The position numbers were made by a program, and so were the translations under genes. A stretch of DNA of 64,000 nucleotides from Phycisphaera sp. (GTDB taxonomy: Bacteria > Planctomycetota > Phycisphaerae > Phycisphaerales > Zrk34). Below the pieces are notes generated by a model. The model ran no database searches. It was not told where the DNA came from and worked only from the letters and a program-made list of their open reading frames with translations. The stretch lies in assembly GCA_016125285.1 (NCBI GenBank), contig WGMA01000017.1:1-64000 (forward strand). The letters are read 5' to 3'. Shown here piece by piece: positions 41,778 through 50,118 of the stretch; within the stretch, counting starts at the first letter, position 1; every line of letters begins with the position of its first letter.

Positions 41778-44700
41778 TCACGGCAGGTACACGAACTCGG
41801 GGCTGTTGATCAGCACCCACACCATGTCCTCGGCACGCTCGCGCCAGTCGGCCGCGAGGTGCGTCGTGGGAGGATCGCCCGCGCGGACCTCCTTCTCCAG
41901 ATCGATCTTGATCCGGTTCGCCTCGGCGCTGAGGTGGTTCGACCACGACACCGCCAGACGCTTGTGCTGCTTGTGCTCGACCGGCTTGAAGTCCTTGTTC
42001 ACGCGCGTGTCGAAACCCTCGCCGATCAGGCCCCCGAACAGCTTCACCTCCTCCGGCCGCGCGTGGCGGCTGAGGATCCGCATGTACATCGCGTCGATGA
42101 ACGCCTGCGGGCTCTGGGCATCGAGCGCCAACCGCGTGAACGCGCTGTCGTCGGACAGCGACGCGATCGACCGGATCGCCACGCCGTTGGCCAGGATCGC
42201 CGGCTGCTGCACGGTCGGCGTCGGGTCGCGCTTCGACAGCGGGTTCTGCCGGCTCTCGCGCCAGCCGAACGCCTGCAGCACGTCCACCACCGACTGCGCC
42301 CGCGGCATCGCCAGCGACGGACGGTCACGCTCGTTGCTCAGCGACGTGAACTGCCACGCCCGCGTCGGCTTGCCGAAGTTCAGGAACGTCTGCTCGTCGA
42401 GCCGGTGGTCCACGTCCAGCGTCATCAGCTCGCTCTTGATCCGCTTGCCCGCCGTGGCGAACAGCGAGTCGACCACCTGCTCGGCGCTCATCCGCCGACG
42501 CGCCGGCGACGCGAACAGGTGATGGTGGTCGTCGTACGGCTCGTCCTTGCCCGCCACGACCTGCCGCTGGTACGCCGCCGAGCTGAAGATCAGCTTCGCG
42601 ATGTGCTTCATGTCGTAACCGCTCAGCACGAACTCACGCCCCAGCCACGCCAGCAGCTCGGGGTGCGACGCGGTGGCGTCCTGCCAGTCGTCGACCGGGT
42701 CGATCAGGCCGAAGCCCATGTACCGCGCCCACAGGCGGTTGGCGATCACCTGCGGGAACCGCGTGTTGCGGTGCCACGTGATCAGCGCCGCGAGCTGCTC
42801 GCGCGGGTCGTTCTTGCCGCGGATCAGCACCGCCGGCACGTCCGTCGAACCGCCCTCGATCAGGTCGGGGAACGGCCACTCCGGATCAACGTCCGAGCCC
42901 GGCTTCAGCGTCACCTCCACCAGCAGGCTCTTGATCGCATCGGGGCCCAGCGGGATCGTGCTGGTCTTCGGCACGTGCTGCGGGCTGCGCTTGAGCATCG
43001 CCGCCATGCTGAACAGGTTCTGCTGCTTGACGTCGTGGAACGGCGCGTCGTGGCAGCGGGCGCACTTCATCTCCACGCCGAGGAACGCCTGGCCGATGAT
43101 GTGCGCCTTCGCGGCCATCGGCACGTCGTTCTGGCTCGCCATCTCGAAGCCCTTCGGCCCGCCGAAGTACTTGCTGCCCTCCATCATCAGCAGCTCGGTG
43201 ACGAACTCGTCCATCCGCTTGTTGTCACGCAGCGCCTCGTAGATCCAGTAGCGGAACGGGCCGGTGTTGTTCAGCGACGGCTTGAGGATGCCGGGGTTCT
43301 CCGCCAGCACGTCCTGCCAGTAGCCCGTCCACTCGTCCGCCCAGCGCTCGTCGGCCAGCAGCCGGTCGATCGCCTTCGCGCGACGCGTCGCGGCCGGCTC
43401 CGCGAAGAACGCGGTGATCTCCGCCGGCGTCGGCGGCACGCCCACCGTGTCCAGCGACAGCCGACGCAGGAACGCGTAGTCGTCCGTCATCGGCGCCGGC
43501 GTCACGCCCTCCTTCTCCAGCCGCGCCTGGATGAAACGGTCGATCGTGTTGAACACCGTCGACGCGTCCTTCACGTCCGGAACCTGCGGCCCCGGCGTCG
43601 CGGCGGTCTCCTTGCGCGCCAGCTCGCGGCGCGTCTCCCAGTACTTCGCCTCGTGCGCCTCGGCCACGGCGCGCCGATCGGTGCTGATCTGATCCAGCTC
43701 GCGTGTCTGCGTCGACTCGAACGCCTCCCAGCCGTCGTCGTTCACCGCGATCGCCAGATCGCTGCGCGGGCTGAGCATGTAGTACATGCCGTCCGACTTC
43801 ATCATGCTCACCGCGAACTCGCCGGTCTCCGGCCGCAGCTTCTTGCCGCCGACGTGCATCTCGACGACCACCAGGTGCTGGCCGCCCTGGCTGTTGAAGG
43901 TCGCCAGTCCGTCGACGTGGCCCGCCGGCAGCATGCGGATGTTGTCGATCTCTTCGGTCAGCTCCGGCACGTCCTCGTGCGCCGAGCCGTTGGGACGCAG
44001 GAACCGGTTCGTCACGAGCACCTTGCCGTCGATGCTCAGCCGCGCCCCGTTCAGCGACCGCATCAGCAGCTTCTGCGGACCCGGCGGCAGGTCGACCATC
44101 GCCGACATCCGCACGAGCACGACCTCCTTGCGATCGTCGATCACGCCGGTGTTCGTGTACTTGTGAGGCAGGTCCACCAGGCCGAACGCGTCGACGGTGA
44201 AGCTCTCGGAGACCTTCGGGCGGTCGAAGTTCCACTGGCCCTCCGGCGCGCCCTCCATGACCTCCACGAGCACCCTGCCCGCGGGCAGGTCCACCGGCGC
44301 GGCGACCTCGACCTTCGGCGCGACGTAGTGGTAGTGACGCGCCACCGCGTCGGCGTCGAGCGCCTTGCGGTACAGCGCCACCTCGTCGAGGTAGCCGTCG
44401 AACGCGTTGCCCGTGTTGCCGCCGTTGCCCGCGCCGATCCACACCTCGTCGTTGTCCACGACCGGCGCGTCGTCCGACGCCCCGCCCATGTCCCAGTGAC
44501 CGTCGCTCGCCACGCCGTCGATGTACGCCTTGGCGCTCGACGACTTGCCGAACGTGTAAGTCACCACGACGTGGTGCCAGCCGGTGCCGTCGGCGAACCC
44601 GGCGTCCGACGTCCAGCGGTGCCAGTCGCTGTTGGCGGCGTTGAGGTGGCTGCGGAACAGGAAGCTGACGCACGCCGAGCCGCCCTCGCCGCGCAGACGC

Positions 44701-45260
44701 AGCGACCAGTTCTGGTTGTCCTTCGCGAAGCCCGCGTTGCCCGTGCGGCCCTTGCCGATGATGTAGATGTTCGAGTTCTCGCCCACGCGACCCGTCGGGT
44801 TCACCCACGCCTCGATCGTGATCGCCTCGCCGTTGGTGAAGTCCAGCGCGCTGCGCTCGCCGGGGTCCTTCACGATGATGCGCCCGTTGCCGTCGAAACC
44901 GCCGGCCGTGTGGTCCGGCCGGAAGTCGACGTGCCCCGCGTCGCCCGGCGCGGGGCGCGGCCCGGGCTCGCCGAGCTTCACCGACTTCACCACGCCGTCC
45001 AGCTGCGCCGCGTCCGCGCCCGCCGCGCTGTTCCGCACGCTCGGACCCGCCGCGTCACCCAGCCGGTAGTACAGCACCGGCCCGTCCGACAGCACCGTCT
45101 GCGAGTAGCCCGGCGATGAAGCGCCGTCGGACTCCGCCCGCGCACTCGTCACCGGCGCCAGCGCCGCGAACGCCATCGCCACGGTCAGCATCCCCACCGC
45201 CACGGCGCTCCGGTTCGCGTGCGTCACCGCTCGTCTCGTCTGCGAAGACTTCCACTTCAT
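41778..45260 (-). CDS. LamG + DUF1549/DUF1553 protein with CxxCH motif (PSD1 type)
   Basis: The start is placed at MKWKSSQTRRAVTHANRSAV with GAGGTG upstream (1160 aa). After the signal peptide (ending SARA) come a LamG/concanavalin-like domain (about 50-270; NGEAITIEAWVNPTGRVGE, AYIDGVASDGHWDMGG, GYLDEVALYRKALDADAVAR), a central beta-rich domain, DUF1549 (about 585-830; FIQARLEKEGVTPAPMTDDY, AFLRRLSLDTVGVPPTPAEI) with CARCH near residues 732-736, a possible haem site, and DUF1553 (about 860-1130; VIANRLWARYMGFGLIDPVD). It is a planctomycete exported protein of unknown role, paired with DUF1501. Confidence 0.9.
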   Translation of the reverse strand: MKWKSSQTRRAVTHANRSAVAVGMLTVAMAFAALAPVTSARAESDGASSPGYSQTVLSDGPVLYYRLGDAAGPSVRNSAAGADAAQLDGVVKSVKLGEPGPRPAPGDAGHVDFRPDHTAGGFDGNGRIIVKDPGERSALDFTNGEAITIEAWVNPTGRVGENSNIYIIGKGRTGNAGFAKDNQNWSLRLRGEGGSACVSFLFRSHLNAANSDWHRWTSDAGFADGTGWHHVVVTYTFGKSSSAKAYIDGVASDGHWDMGGASDDAPVVDNDEVWIGAGNGGNTGNAFDGYLDEVALYRKALDADAVARHYHYVAPKVEVAAPVDLPAGRVLVEVMEGAPEGQWNFDRPKVSESFTVDAFGLVDLPHKYTNTGVIDDRKEVVLVRMSAMVDLPPGPQKLLMRSLNGARLSIDGKVLVTNRFLRPNGSAHEDVPELTEEIDNIRMLPAGHVDGLATFNSQGGQHLVVVEMHVGGKKLRPETGEFAVSMMKSDGMYYMLSPRSDLAIAVNDDGWEAFESTQTRELDQISTDRRAVAEAHEAKYWETRRELARKETAATPGPQVPDVKDASTVFNTIDRFIQARLEKEGVTPAPMTDDYAFLRRLSLDTVGVPPTPAEITAFFAEPAATRRAKAIDRLLADERWADEWTGYWQDVLAENPGILKPSLNNTGPFRYWIYEALRDNKRMDEFVTELLMMEGSKYFGGPKGFEMASQNDVPMAAKAHIIGQAFLGVEMKCARCHDAPFHDVKQQNLFSMAAMLKRSPQHVPKTSTIPLGPDAIKSLLVEVTLKPGSDVDPEWPFPDLIEGGSTDVPAVLIRGKNDPREQLAALITWHRNTRFPQVIANRLWARYMGFGLIDPVDDWQDATASHPELLAWLGREFVLSGYDMKHIAKLIFSSAAYQRQVVAGKDEPYDDHHHLFASPARRRMSAEQVVDSLFATAGKRIKSELMTLDVDHRLDEQTFLNFGKPTRAWQFTSLSNERDRPSLAMPRAQSVVDVLQAFGWRESRQNPLSKRDPTPTVQQPAILANGVAIRSIASLSDDSAFTRLALDAQSPQAFIDAMYMRILSRHARPEEVKLFGGLIGEGFDTRVNKDFKPVEHKQHKRLAVSWSNHLSAEANRIKIDLEKEVRAGDPPTTHLAADWRERAEDMVWVLINSPEFVYLP

Positions 45261-45336
45261 TTCAAACACCTCGAATGAAAGTTCGTGCCCGTTCGACCGT
45301 CCGCCCGCGCGGCCGATCCTCGCGCCGTCACGCGCC

Positions 45337-46086
45337 TCACCGCATCGTGTCCATCTCTTTGTAGAACGCGGCCTGCGTGATCGTCGGCTGTCCGACATTG
45401 GTGATGTTGCTGGTCAGCTTGCCGGGGTTCGCCCACGTGACCGACCCGTCGCCGAACAGCATGTTGAACCCGTCGCCGCGGTGCGGCGCGTAGATGTAGT
45501 TGATCTGGATGCCGCCGCCCTTGAAGCCGTCGGTGCCCACGAAGTCGGAGTAGATCACCTTGTTCGCGTAGTCCCCGACGCGCCAGCCGATGATCTTGTT
45601 CGCCGGCACGATCTTCGTCTCGGCCTGGTCGCTGTACAGCAGCCGCGACGGGAACGCCGTGCGGAACTTGTCCGAGCCCCAAGGGTTGTCCGGCGAGTCG
45701 TAACGCAGCGCCTCGTCCTCCAGACGCTCCTTCCACGGACAGTAGAAGATGTCGGGCGTCATCGTGTACTTGCTCTTGGTCAGCAGGCCGAGGCTGACCA
45801 GCCCCTTGCCCGGATACGCCATCCAGTAGGTCGTGAACGAGGTGCTGGAGCGGAAGAACGTCGGCAGATTTTCCTGGTTCTCCTGCGCGTAGCCGAACGC
45901 CGAGACGCCGACCTGGTGAAGGTTCGTGCCGCACAGCACCTTGAGCGTCGTCTGCCGCGCCTCGACGAGGCTCGGCAGAAGGATCGCCACGAGCAGCGCG
46001 ATGATGCTGACCACGACGAGCAGTTCGATCAGCGTGAAGCCGCGACGCGAGCGGCGGGTGTGTTGTGCGGTGATCAGTTGACCCAT
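45337..46086 (-). CDS. Type II secretion/prepilin-like protein
   Basis: The start is placed at MGQLITAQHTRRSRRG (249 aa). The prepilin signal is RRGFTLIELLVVVSIIALLV, with cleavage expected after Gly and Phe as the first mature residue. A beta-rich body holds FYCPWKERLEDEALRYDSPD and ends with HRGDGFNMLFGDGSVTWANP, the H...DG tail motif of planctomycete pseudopilin-like proteins. These are processed by prepilin peptidase and anchored in the inner membrane. It lies 76 bp before the LamG-DUF1549 gene and 33 bp after its paralogue. Confidence 0.88.
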   Translation of the reverse strand: MGQLITAQHTRRSRRGFTLIELLVVVSIIALLVAILLPSLVEARQTTLKVLCGTNLHQVGVSAFGYAQENQENLPTFFRSSTSFTTYWMAYPGKGLVSLGLLTKSKYTMTPDIFYCPWKERLEDEALRYDSPDNPWGSDKFRTAFPSRLLYSDQAETKIVPANKIIGWRVGDYANKVIYSDFVGTDGFKGGGIQINYIYAPHRGDGFNMLFGDGSVTWANPGKLTSNITNVGQPTITQAAFYKEMDTMR

Positions 46087-46119
46087 CGGTGTGCCTCCGA
46101 ATCGGCGTCCGTCCAACGC

Positions 46120-46869
46120 TCAGTTCAGCTTGTCCATCGCCTGCCACCAGTTCAGCATCTGCGTCGCGGTCGGGGACGCGGCGGTCGGCTCGGCGAGAAA
46201 CGCCGCGTCACGCAGCATCCGCACCGACCCGTCGCCGAACAACCGGTTGACCAGCTCGCCGCGGTGCGGCAGAAAGATCCGGTTGTGCGTGATGCCGCCG
46301 CCCTGAAAGCCGTGCGTCCCCGGGAAGTCGCTGTAGATCACCTTCGACGCGTAGTCGCGCGCCCGCCACTCGTAATACTTGCCCGAGGTCTGCGGCGTGC
46401 CGTCGTCGTTGGTGAGCATCCGGCCGAGGTACGCGCTGCGGAACTTCCATCCGTCCCACGGATTGTCCGGCTGGGCGTCGTACACAAGCACCTCGTCCTG
46501 GTTGACTTCCTTCGACACGCAATAGAAGAGCTGAGGGTCCAGCGTGTCGCGATACGTGTCCCATATGATGCCGAGGTTCACGTAGGGCTTGTTAGTGTTT
46601 TCCTTCATGAAATAGTTCGTGAACGGCGACGACGTGCGGTACGCCGTGGGCATCGCGTTGAAGTGGTCGATGTTGTAATCGAGCACCGCCAGCTCCAGCT
46701 GATGCAGGCCCGACGCGCAGTGAGCGATCCACGTGGCGTCACGCGACTTACGCATCGCCGGCATCAGGATCGACAGCAGCAGGATGATGATCGAGACCAC
46801 CACCATCAGCTCCACGATCGTGAAGCCCCCCGAACGAACGTTACGCGACGTGCCCTTCGCGTCCGTCAT
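46120..46869 (-). CDS. Type II secretion/prepilin-like protein, paralogue
   Basis: The start is the ATG that overlaps the FecR-protein stop (249 aa). The prepilin signal is SGGFTIVELMVVVSIIILLL. The body shares the layout of the neighbour: FYCVSKEVNQDEVLVYDAQP matches its FYCPWKE...YDSPD, and HRGELVNRLFGDGSVRMLRD matches HRGDGFNMLFGDGSV. The two are tandem duplicates that have diverged strongly. They may form a minor pseudopilin complex with the products of the same operon. Confidence 0.85.
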   Translation of the reverse strand: MTDAKGTSRNVRSGGFTIVELMVVVSIIILLLSILMPAMRKSRDATWIAHCASGLHQLELAVLDYNIDHFNAMPTAYRTSSPFTNYFMKENTNKPYVNLGIIWDTYRDTLDPQLFYCVSKEVNQDEVLVYDAQPDNPWDGWKFRSAYLGRMLTNDDGTPQTSGKYYEWRARDYASKVIYSDFPGTHGFQGGGITHNRIFLPHRGELVNRLFGDGSVRMLRDAAFLAEPTAASPTATQMLNWWQAMDKLN

Positions 46870-48386
46870 TTCGCGCCCTTTCCCGTGAACGTGTCCGCGC
46901 CCCGAGCCGTGCCCGGGTCCGCGTCCGTCGCACCGGCCGACGCCGCCGACTCGTACACCCGCACGTTGCGGAAGTAGCTGTCGGCGTTGCCGTCGATGTC
47001 GTCGTCGTTGATGAAATACAACAGCTTCGCCGCGCCCTGACGCAGCTCGCCGATCGGGATCACGTAGTGTTTCCAGTCGGCGTCCGGCCGGTAGTTCCAG
47101 TACATGCGGTTGATGCGCGGCCAGGTCTCCACGCCGAACACCTGCATCGCCGGGTCGCCGTGCTCGCGGTCGAACACGACGTCGTCGTCGAAGCCGAACC
47201 CGTGGATCTGCCCCTCGCTGGTGCTGCGGAAGTCGAACGACACGATCGTGCGCTTCGTGATCGTGTACGGCAGGTCGATCATCTTCCACGCGTTGCCGGA
47301 CAGCTTGAGCGTGCGGCCGTTGTCGAGCACGGCGAACGACGTCGGCAGGCCGTGCTGCCCGTCCTGCCAGCCGTCGCCCATCTTGCCGTAAGGCTTGATC
47401 GTGTAATCGTCGAAGTTGACCGACACGCCCGGCCCGGTCGCGGCCTCTTCCTCGAGCGTCGGGCCCAGCGTACGGCCGAAACGCTCGGTGTCGATCGCCA
47501 CCGGCTCGGCCGTCTGCGCCGCGGCGTCCATCCGCAGAGCCTGCGACGCGGTCAGCTGCGTGACGCGCGGCGCGCCGCTCTTCGTCCGCAGCTCGGCACG
47601 CACGTGACCCTGGATTACGTGCACCTCCGCCGCGCCCGTCGCGTCGTCGACCGACACGCCGAACTCCGTGCCGAGGTCGACCACGTCGCCGCTGTCGGTC
47701 GTGATCGTGAACCCGTGCGCGTCCTTCGGCACCCACACCAGCACGCGGCCGGACTTGAGATAGCCACGCTTCGGGCCGACCACCCGGAACTCCGCGGGCC
47801 CCAGCACGTCGACCACCGCCCCGCTGGCGAACACCATCTGCGTCGCGCCGTTGGCCAGCTCGACCGTGCCGCCGTTGAGCTGTGCGCCGACCTGCGGCTC
47901 GTCGGACGCCGCCGCTTCACCGGACCACGCCGCGTCACGCACGTCGCTGATCACCGCGTACGCCGTGGGCTCGGCGGGCCTGGGCCTCGCGGTCTCGGTC
48001 GCCGGGCCGTTGTCGACGTTGGAGATCACCGCAATGAACACCGTCACCGCGACGGCGAGCACCGCGGCCTGCGCCAGCGGCGACCGCACGACCGCGCCGA
48101 TCCGCCCGATCACCGTCGGACGCGCCGCAGCACGCGCCGCATGCCGCGTCGCCCCCGCCGCACGGTCCGCGCCCAGCACGCGGCCCACCAGCGACCGGCC
48201 CAGGCTGAACGACACGAACTGCTCCCGCGCCGCCGCGTCGTCGCGCAGCAGATCGGCCAGCTCGACGGCCTCAGTGCCCTCGAGGTCGTCCTCGAAGTAC
48301 CGGCCGATCAGCTCCGCGACGCGAGCCTCGTGCTCGTCCAGCGGGCGGGATGTGTCGTGTGTCGTGTCCATCGTCTCGTCGTTCAC
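46866..48386 (-). CDS. FecR-domain membrane protein (anti-sigma/sensor type)
   Basis: The 506-aa protein has a helical cytoplasmic N-terminus (about 1-75, VAELIGRYFEDDLEGTEAVE), one membrane helix (LAQAAVLAVAVTVFIAVISN) and a FecR domain (about 145-285; NGGTVELANGATQMVFASGA, VVDVLGPAEFRV, GDVVDLGTEFGVSVDD, VHVIQGHVRAEL). A C-terminal carbohydrate-binding-like jelly roll follows (about 320-490). It follows the sigma gene and probably transmits an outside signal to it. The stop overlaps the next prepilin gene, so the regulator and pilin genes share a transcript. Confidence 0.85.
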   Translation of the reverse strand: MNDETMDTTHDTSRPLDEHEARVAELIGRYFEDDLEGTEAVELADLLRDDAAAREQFVSFSLGRSLVGRVLGADRAAGATRHAARAAARPTVIGRIGAVVRSPLAQAAVLAVAVTVFIAVISNVDNGPATETARPRPAEPTAYAVISDVRDAAWSGEAAASDEPQVGAQLNGGTVELANGATQMVFASGAVVDVLGPAEFRVVGPKRGYLKSGRVLVWVPKDAHGFTITTDSGDVVDLGTEFGVSVDDATGAAEVHVIQGHVRAELRTKSGAPRVTQLTASQALRMDAAAQTAEPVAIDTERFGRTLGPTLEEEAATGPGVSVNFDDYTIKPYGKMGDGWQDGQHGLPTSFAVLDNGRTLKLSGNAWKMIDLPYTITKRTIVSFDFRSTSEGQIHGFGFDDDVVFDREHGDPAMQVFGVETWPRINRMYWNYRPDADWKHYVIPIGELRQGAAKLLYFINDDDIDGNADSYFRNVRVYESAASAGATDADPGTARGADTFTGKGAK

Positions 48387-48405
48387 CTTCGTGCTGCTTG
48401 CCGCG

Positions 48406-48927
48406 TCACTCAGCCGCCCCGGCCAGCGTCCGCTGAATGCACTCCGCCAGCGACTTATGCGTGCGCGTCAACGCGACGTACACCGTCGTGACCTTCCGCC
48501 CCAGCCGCTCGGCGATCGCCGCGGGCTTCGTCCCGTCGGCGTAACGCATATCCACCAGCTGCCGGGCGTACGGGCTGAGCTTCTCGACGCAGCCCCGCAA
48601 CGCGTCGACCATGTCCGAGCTGCGCGCCGCGTCGTACTTCGTCCACTCGCCCTCGATCAGGTCCAGCAGCTGCCCGTCCAGCACCGCCGGCCCGCGCCCG
48701 CGCTGCCGCAGCGCATGCAGCGACTTGTTCCGCGCCGCCGCACGCACCCACGCCGCGAAGTGCGACTCGCCGTCGATCTCGTCGCGTTTGTTGATCGCCA
48801 GCAGCGACACGTCCTGGAACACATCCTCCGCCACGTGGTCGTCCCGCACGATCGCCCAGATGTAGGCGTGCAGCTTGTCGCGGTCGGCCAGCAGGAGTCG
48901 CACAATGTTGTCGTGGTCTATCGCCAT
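48406..48927 (-). CDS. ECF-type RNA polymerase sigma factor
   Basis: The 173-aa protein shows sigma region 2 (LHAYIWAIVRDDHVAEDVFQ, DVSLLAINKRDEIDGESHFA, AWVRAAARNKSLHALRQRGR) and region 4 (ALRGCVEKLSPYARQLVDMR, ADGTKPAAIAERLGRKVTTV, YVALTRTHKSLAECI). It belongs to the planctomycete/verrucomicrobial ECF groups that sit with FecR genes. It begins the minus strand operon that ends with the TolB-like gene at 39137. It is distinct from the sigma factor at 22569. Confidence 0.9.
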   Translation of the reverse strand: MAIDHDNIVRLLLADRDKLHAYIWAIVRDDHVAEDVFQDVSLLAINKRDEIDGESHFAAWVRAAARNKSLHALRQRGRGPAVLDGQLLDLIEGEWTKYDAARSSDMVDALRGCVEKLSPYARQLVDMRYADGTKPAAIAERLGRKVTTVYVALTRTHKSLAECIQRTLAGAAE

Positions 48928-49392
48928 GGCTCTACCGTTATTCCCCTGAGGTGAACGAATCGATACGTGCCCCGCACAGAAAATCTTTCTCCGCCGGGAC
49001 CGGCGCGACGCAAAAACTCAACGCCCGATCCCCGCGCGATACCGCCGACTCCCCGCTCGCGCCACCCGCCCCGTCGGGCACGCAGCGACGGCACTTACGA
49101 CGATTCTACCCGCTGGGGGCGACATAAATCGTTGATTTCCGTCCGCAATCAGGTAATTCGCCCGGTACATCAACGGGGCGCAAAAGGGGCGCGCATGGGC
49201 AGAATCGGGTCGTCATATCGCCGCTTCGGTGCGCGAAACGGGCCCTGATACACCCGATCGGAACCGTCAGGGCCGACAAGAAAACTCAATCGCCCGTCGG
49301 CTCTGTGCGCAGGAATTGACACGAGGCGGCACGCGTATCGCCGAAGTAGAATGCTCGTCGTTACGGGACACACCCCAACAAAGGAAACTCAG
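48928..49392. promoter_or_regulatory. Divergent intergenic region, sigma factor / cupin
   Basis: This 465-bp gap has no supportable gene. On + it ends with TAGAAT at 49347-49352, a TANAAT -10 box, 41 nt before the cupin ATG. TTGACA at 49316-49321 lies too far (25 nt) to be a standard -35. The sigma operon promoter must lie near its left end. Confidence 0.45.
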
Positions 49393-49875
49393 ATGAACAT
49401 GACGCAACCGCCTGTCGTGCGTGTCGCCGGTGAGGGCCGGCTGGTCTCGGTGGTCGGCGATGTGTACCGCTTCCTGGTCACCGGCGCCGAGAGCGATGGC
49501 CGGTACGCGATGATCGAGGCGCTGGTGCCGCCCGGCGGCGGGCCCCCGCCCCACGTGCACAGCCGCGAGCAGGAGACGTTCTACGTCCTCGACGGCGAGA
49601 TCACCTTCAACATCAACGGCCAGACGCTCACCGCCGGCCCCGGCACGTTCGCCAATATGCCCATCGGCTGCGAGCACGCGTTCAGGAACAACACCGACGG
49701 CCCCGCCCGCATGATCGTCTCCATCGCCCCCGCGGGCTTCGAGAACTTCTTCCTTGAGGTCGGCACACCGATCGAGCCCGGCCAGACCCCGCCGACACCC
49801 ACACCCGCCGACTTCGAAAAGCTGCTGGCGACCGCGCCGAAATACGGCGTCGACATCCGCGTGCCGGGGCATTGA
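49393..49875 (+). CDS. Cupin-domain protein
   Basis: The start is placed at MNMTQPPVVRVAGEGRLVSV with AAGGAAA upstream (160 aa). A single cupin barrel shows motif 1, GGGPPPHVHSREQETFYVLDGE (split here; His, His, Glu ligands), and motif 2, PGTFANMPIGCEHAFRNN with the last His. It resembles the small quercetin-dioxygenase-like cupins. It probably binds Fe, Mn or Ni, but the substrate is unknown. The C-terminus carries a short Pro-rich strip (GQTPPTPTPADF). It is a single-gene unit with its own TANAAT box. Confidence 0.85.
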   Translation: MNMTQPPVVRVAGEGRLVSVVGDVYRFLVTGAESDGRYAMIEALVPPGGGPPPHVHSREQETFYVLDGEITFNINGQTLTAGPGTFANMPIGCEHAFRNNTDGPARMIVSIAPAGFENFFLEVGTPIEPGQTPPTPTPADFEKLLATAPKYGVDIRVPGH

Positions 49876-49923
49876 GGCGGGGCGACGAGCCTGTACCCCT
49901 CGACGCCACAGGCGTCGCACAAC

Positions 49924-50080
49924 GTAGCCCGGGGCAACGCCCCGGGTCCGCCGCCGCGCGAACCCGAAGCCCTGAAGGGGCGCCACAACGCGCCATTCCG
50001 TTTGTCGCCCCTCCAGGGCTTCGATCGGGATGAGCAACGGTGAGTCCCCGCCGATCACCCGGGGCGTTGCCCCGGGTAAC
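49924..50080. repeat. Nested REP-like palindromic element
   Basis: Outer 24-bp arms (49924-49947 and 50057-50080) each contain CCCGGGGCAACGCCCCGGG or its complement and are inverted to each other with two mismatches. Inner arms GAAGCCCTGAAGGGGCG (49966-49982) and CGCCCCTCCAGGGCTTC (50006-50022) pair with one mismatch. The whole could fold into a cruciform. It lies between the ends of two convergent genes, where such elements are common. Confidence 0.8.
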
Positions 50081-50118
50081 CTGTTAGACGCCTTCAGCGT
50101 CATGGCGGAACCCGCGTG

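Noticed and set aside
41745-45119. A 1124-codon open frame on the + strand
   Set aside because: It is the antisense of the LamG-DUF1549 gene; its Arg/His/Val-rich composition is the usual shadow of GC-rich coding DNA.
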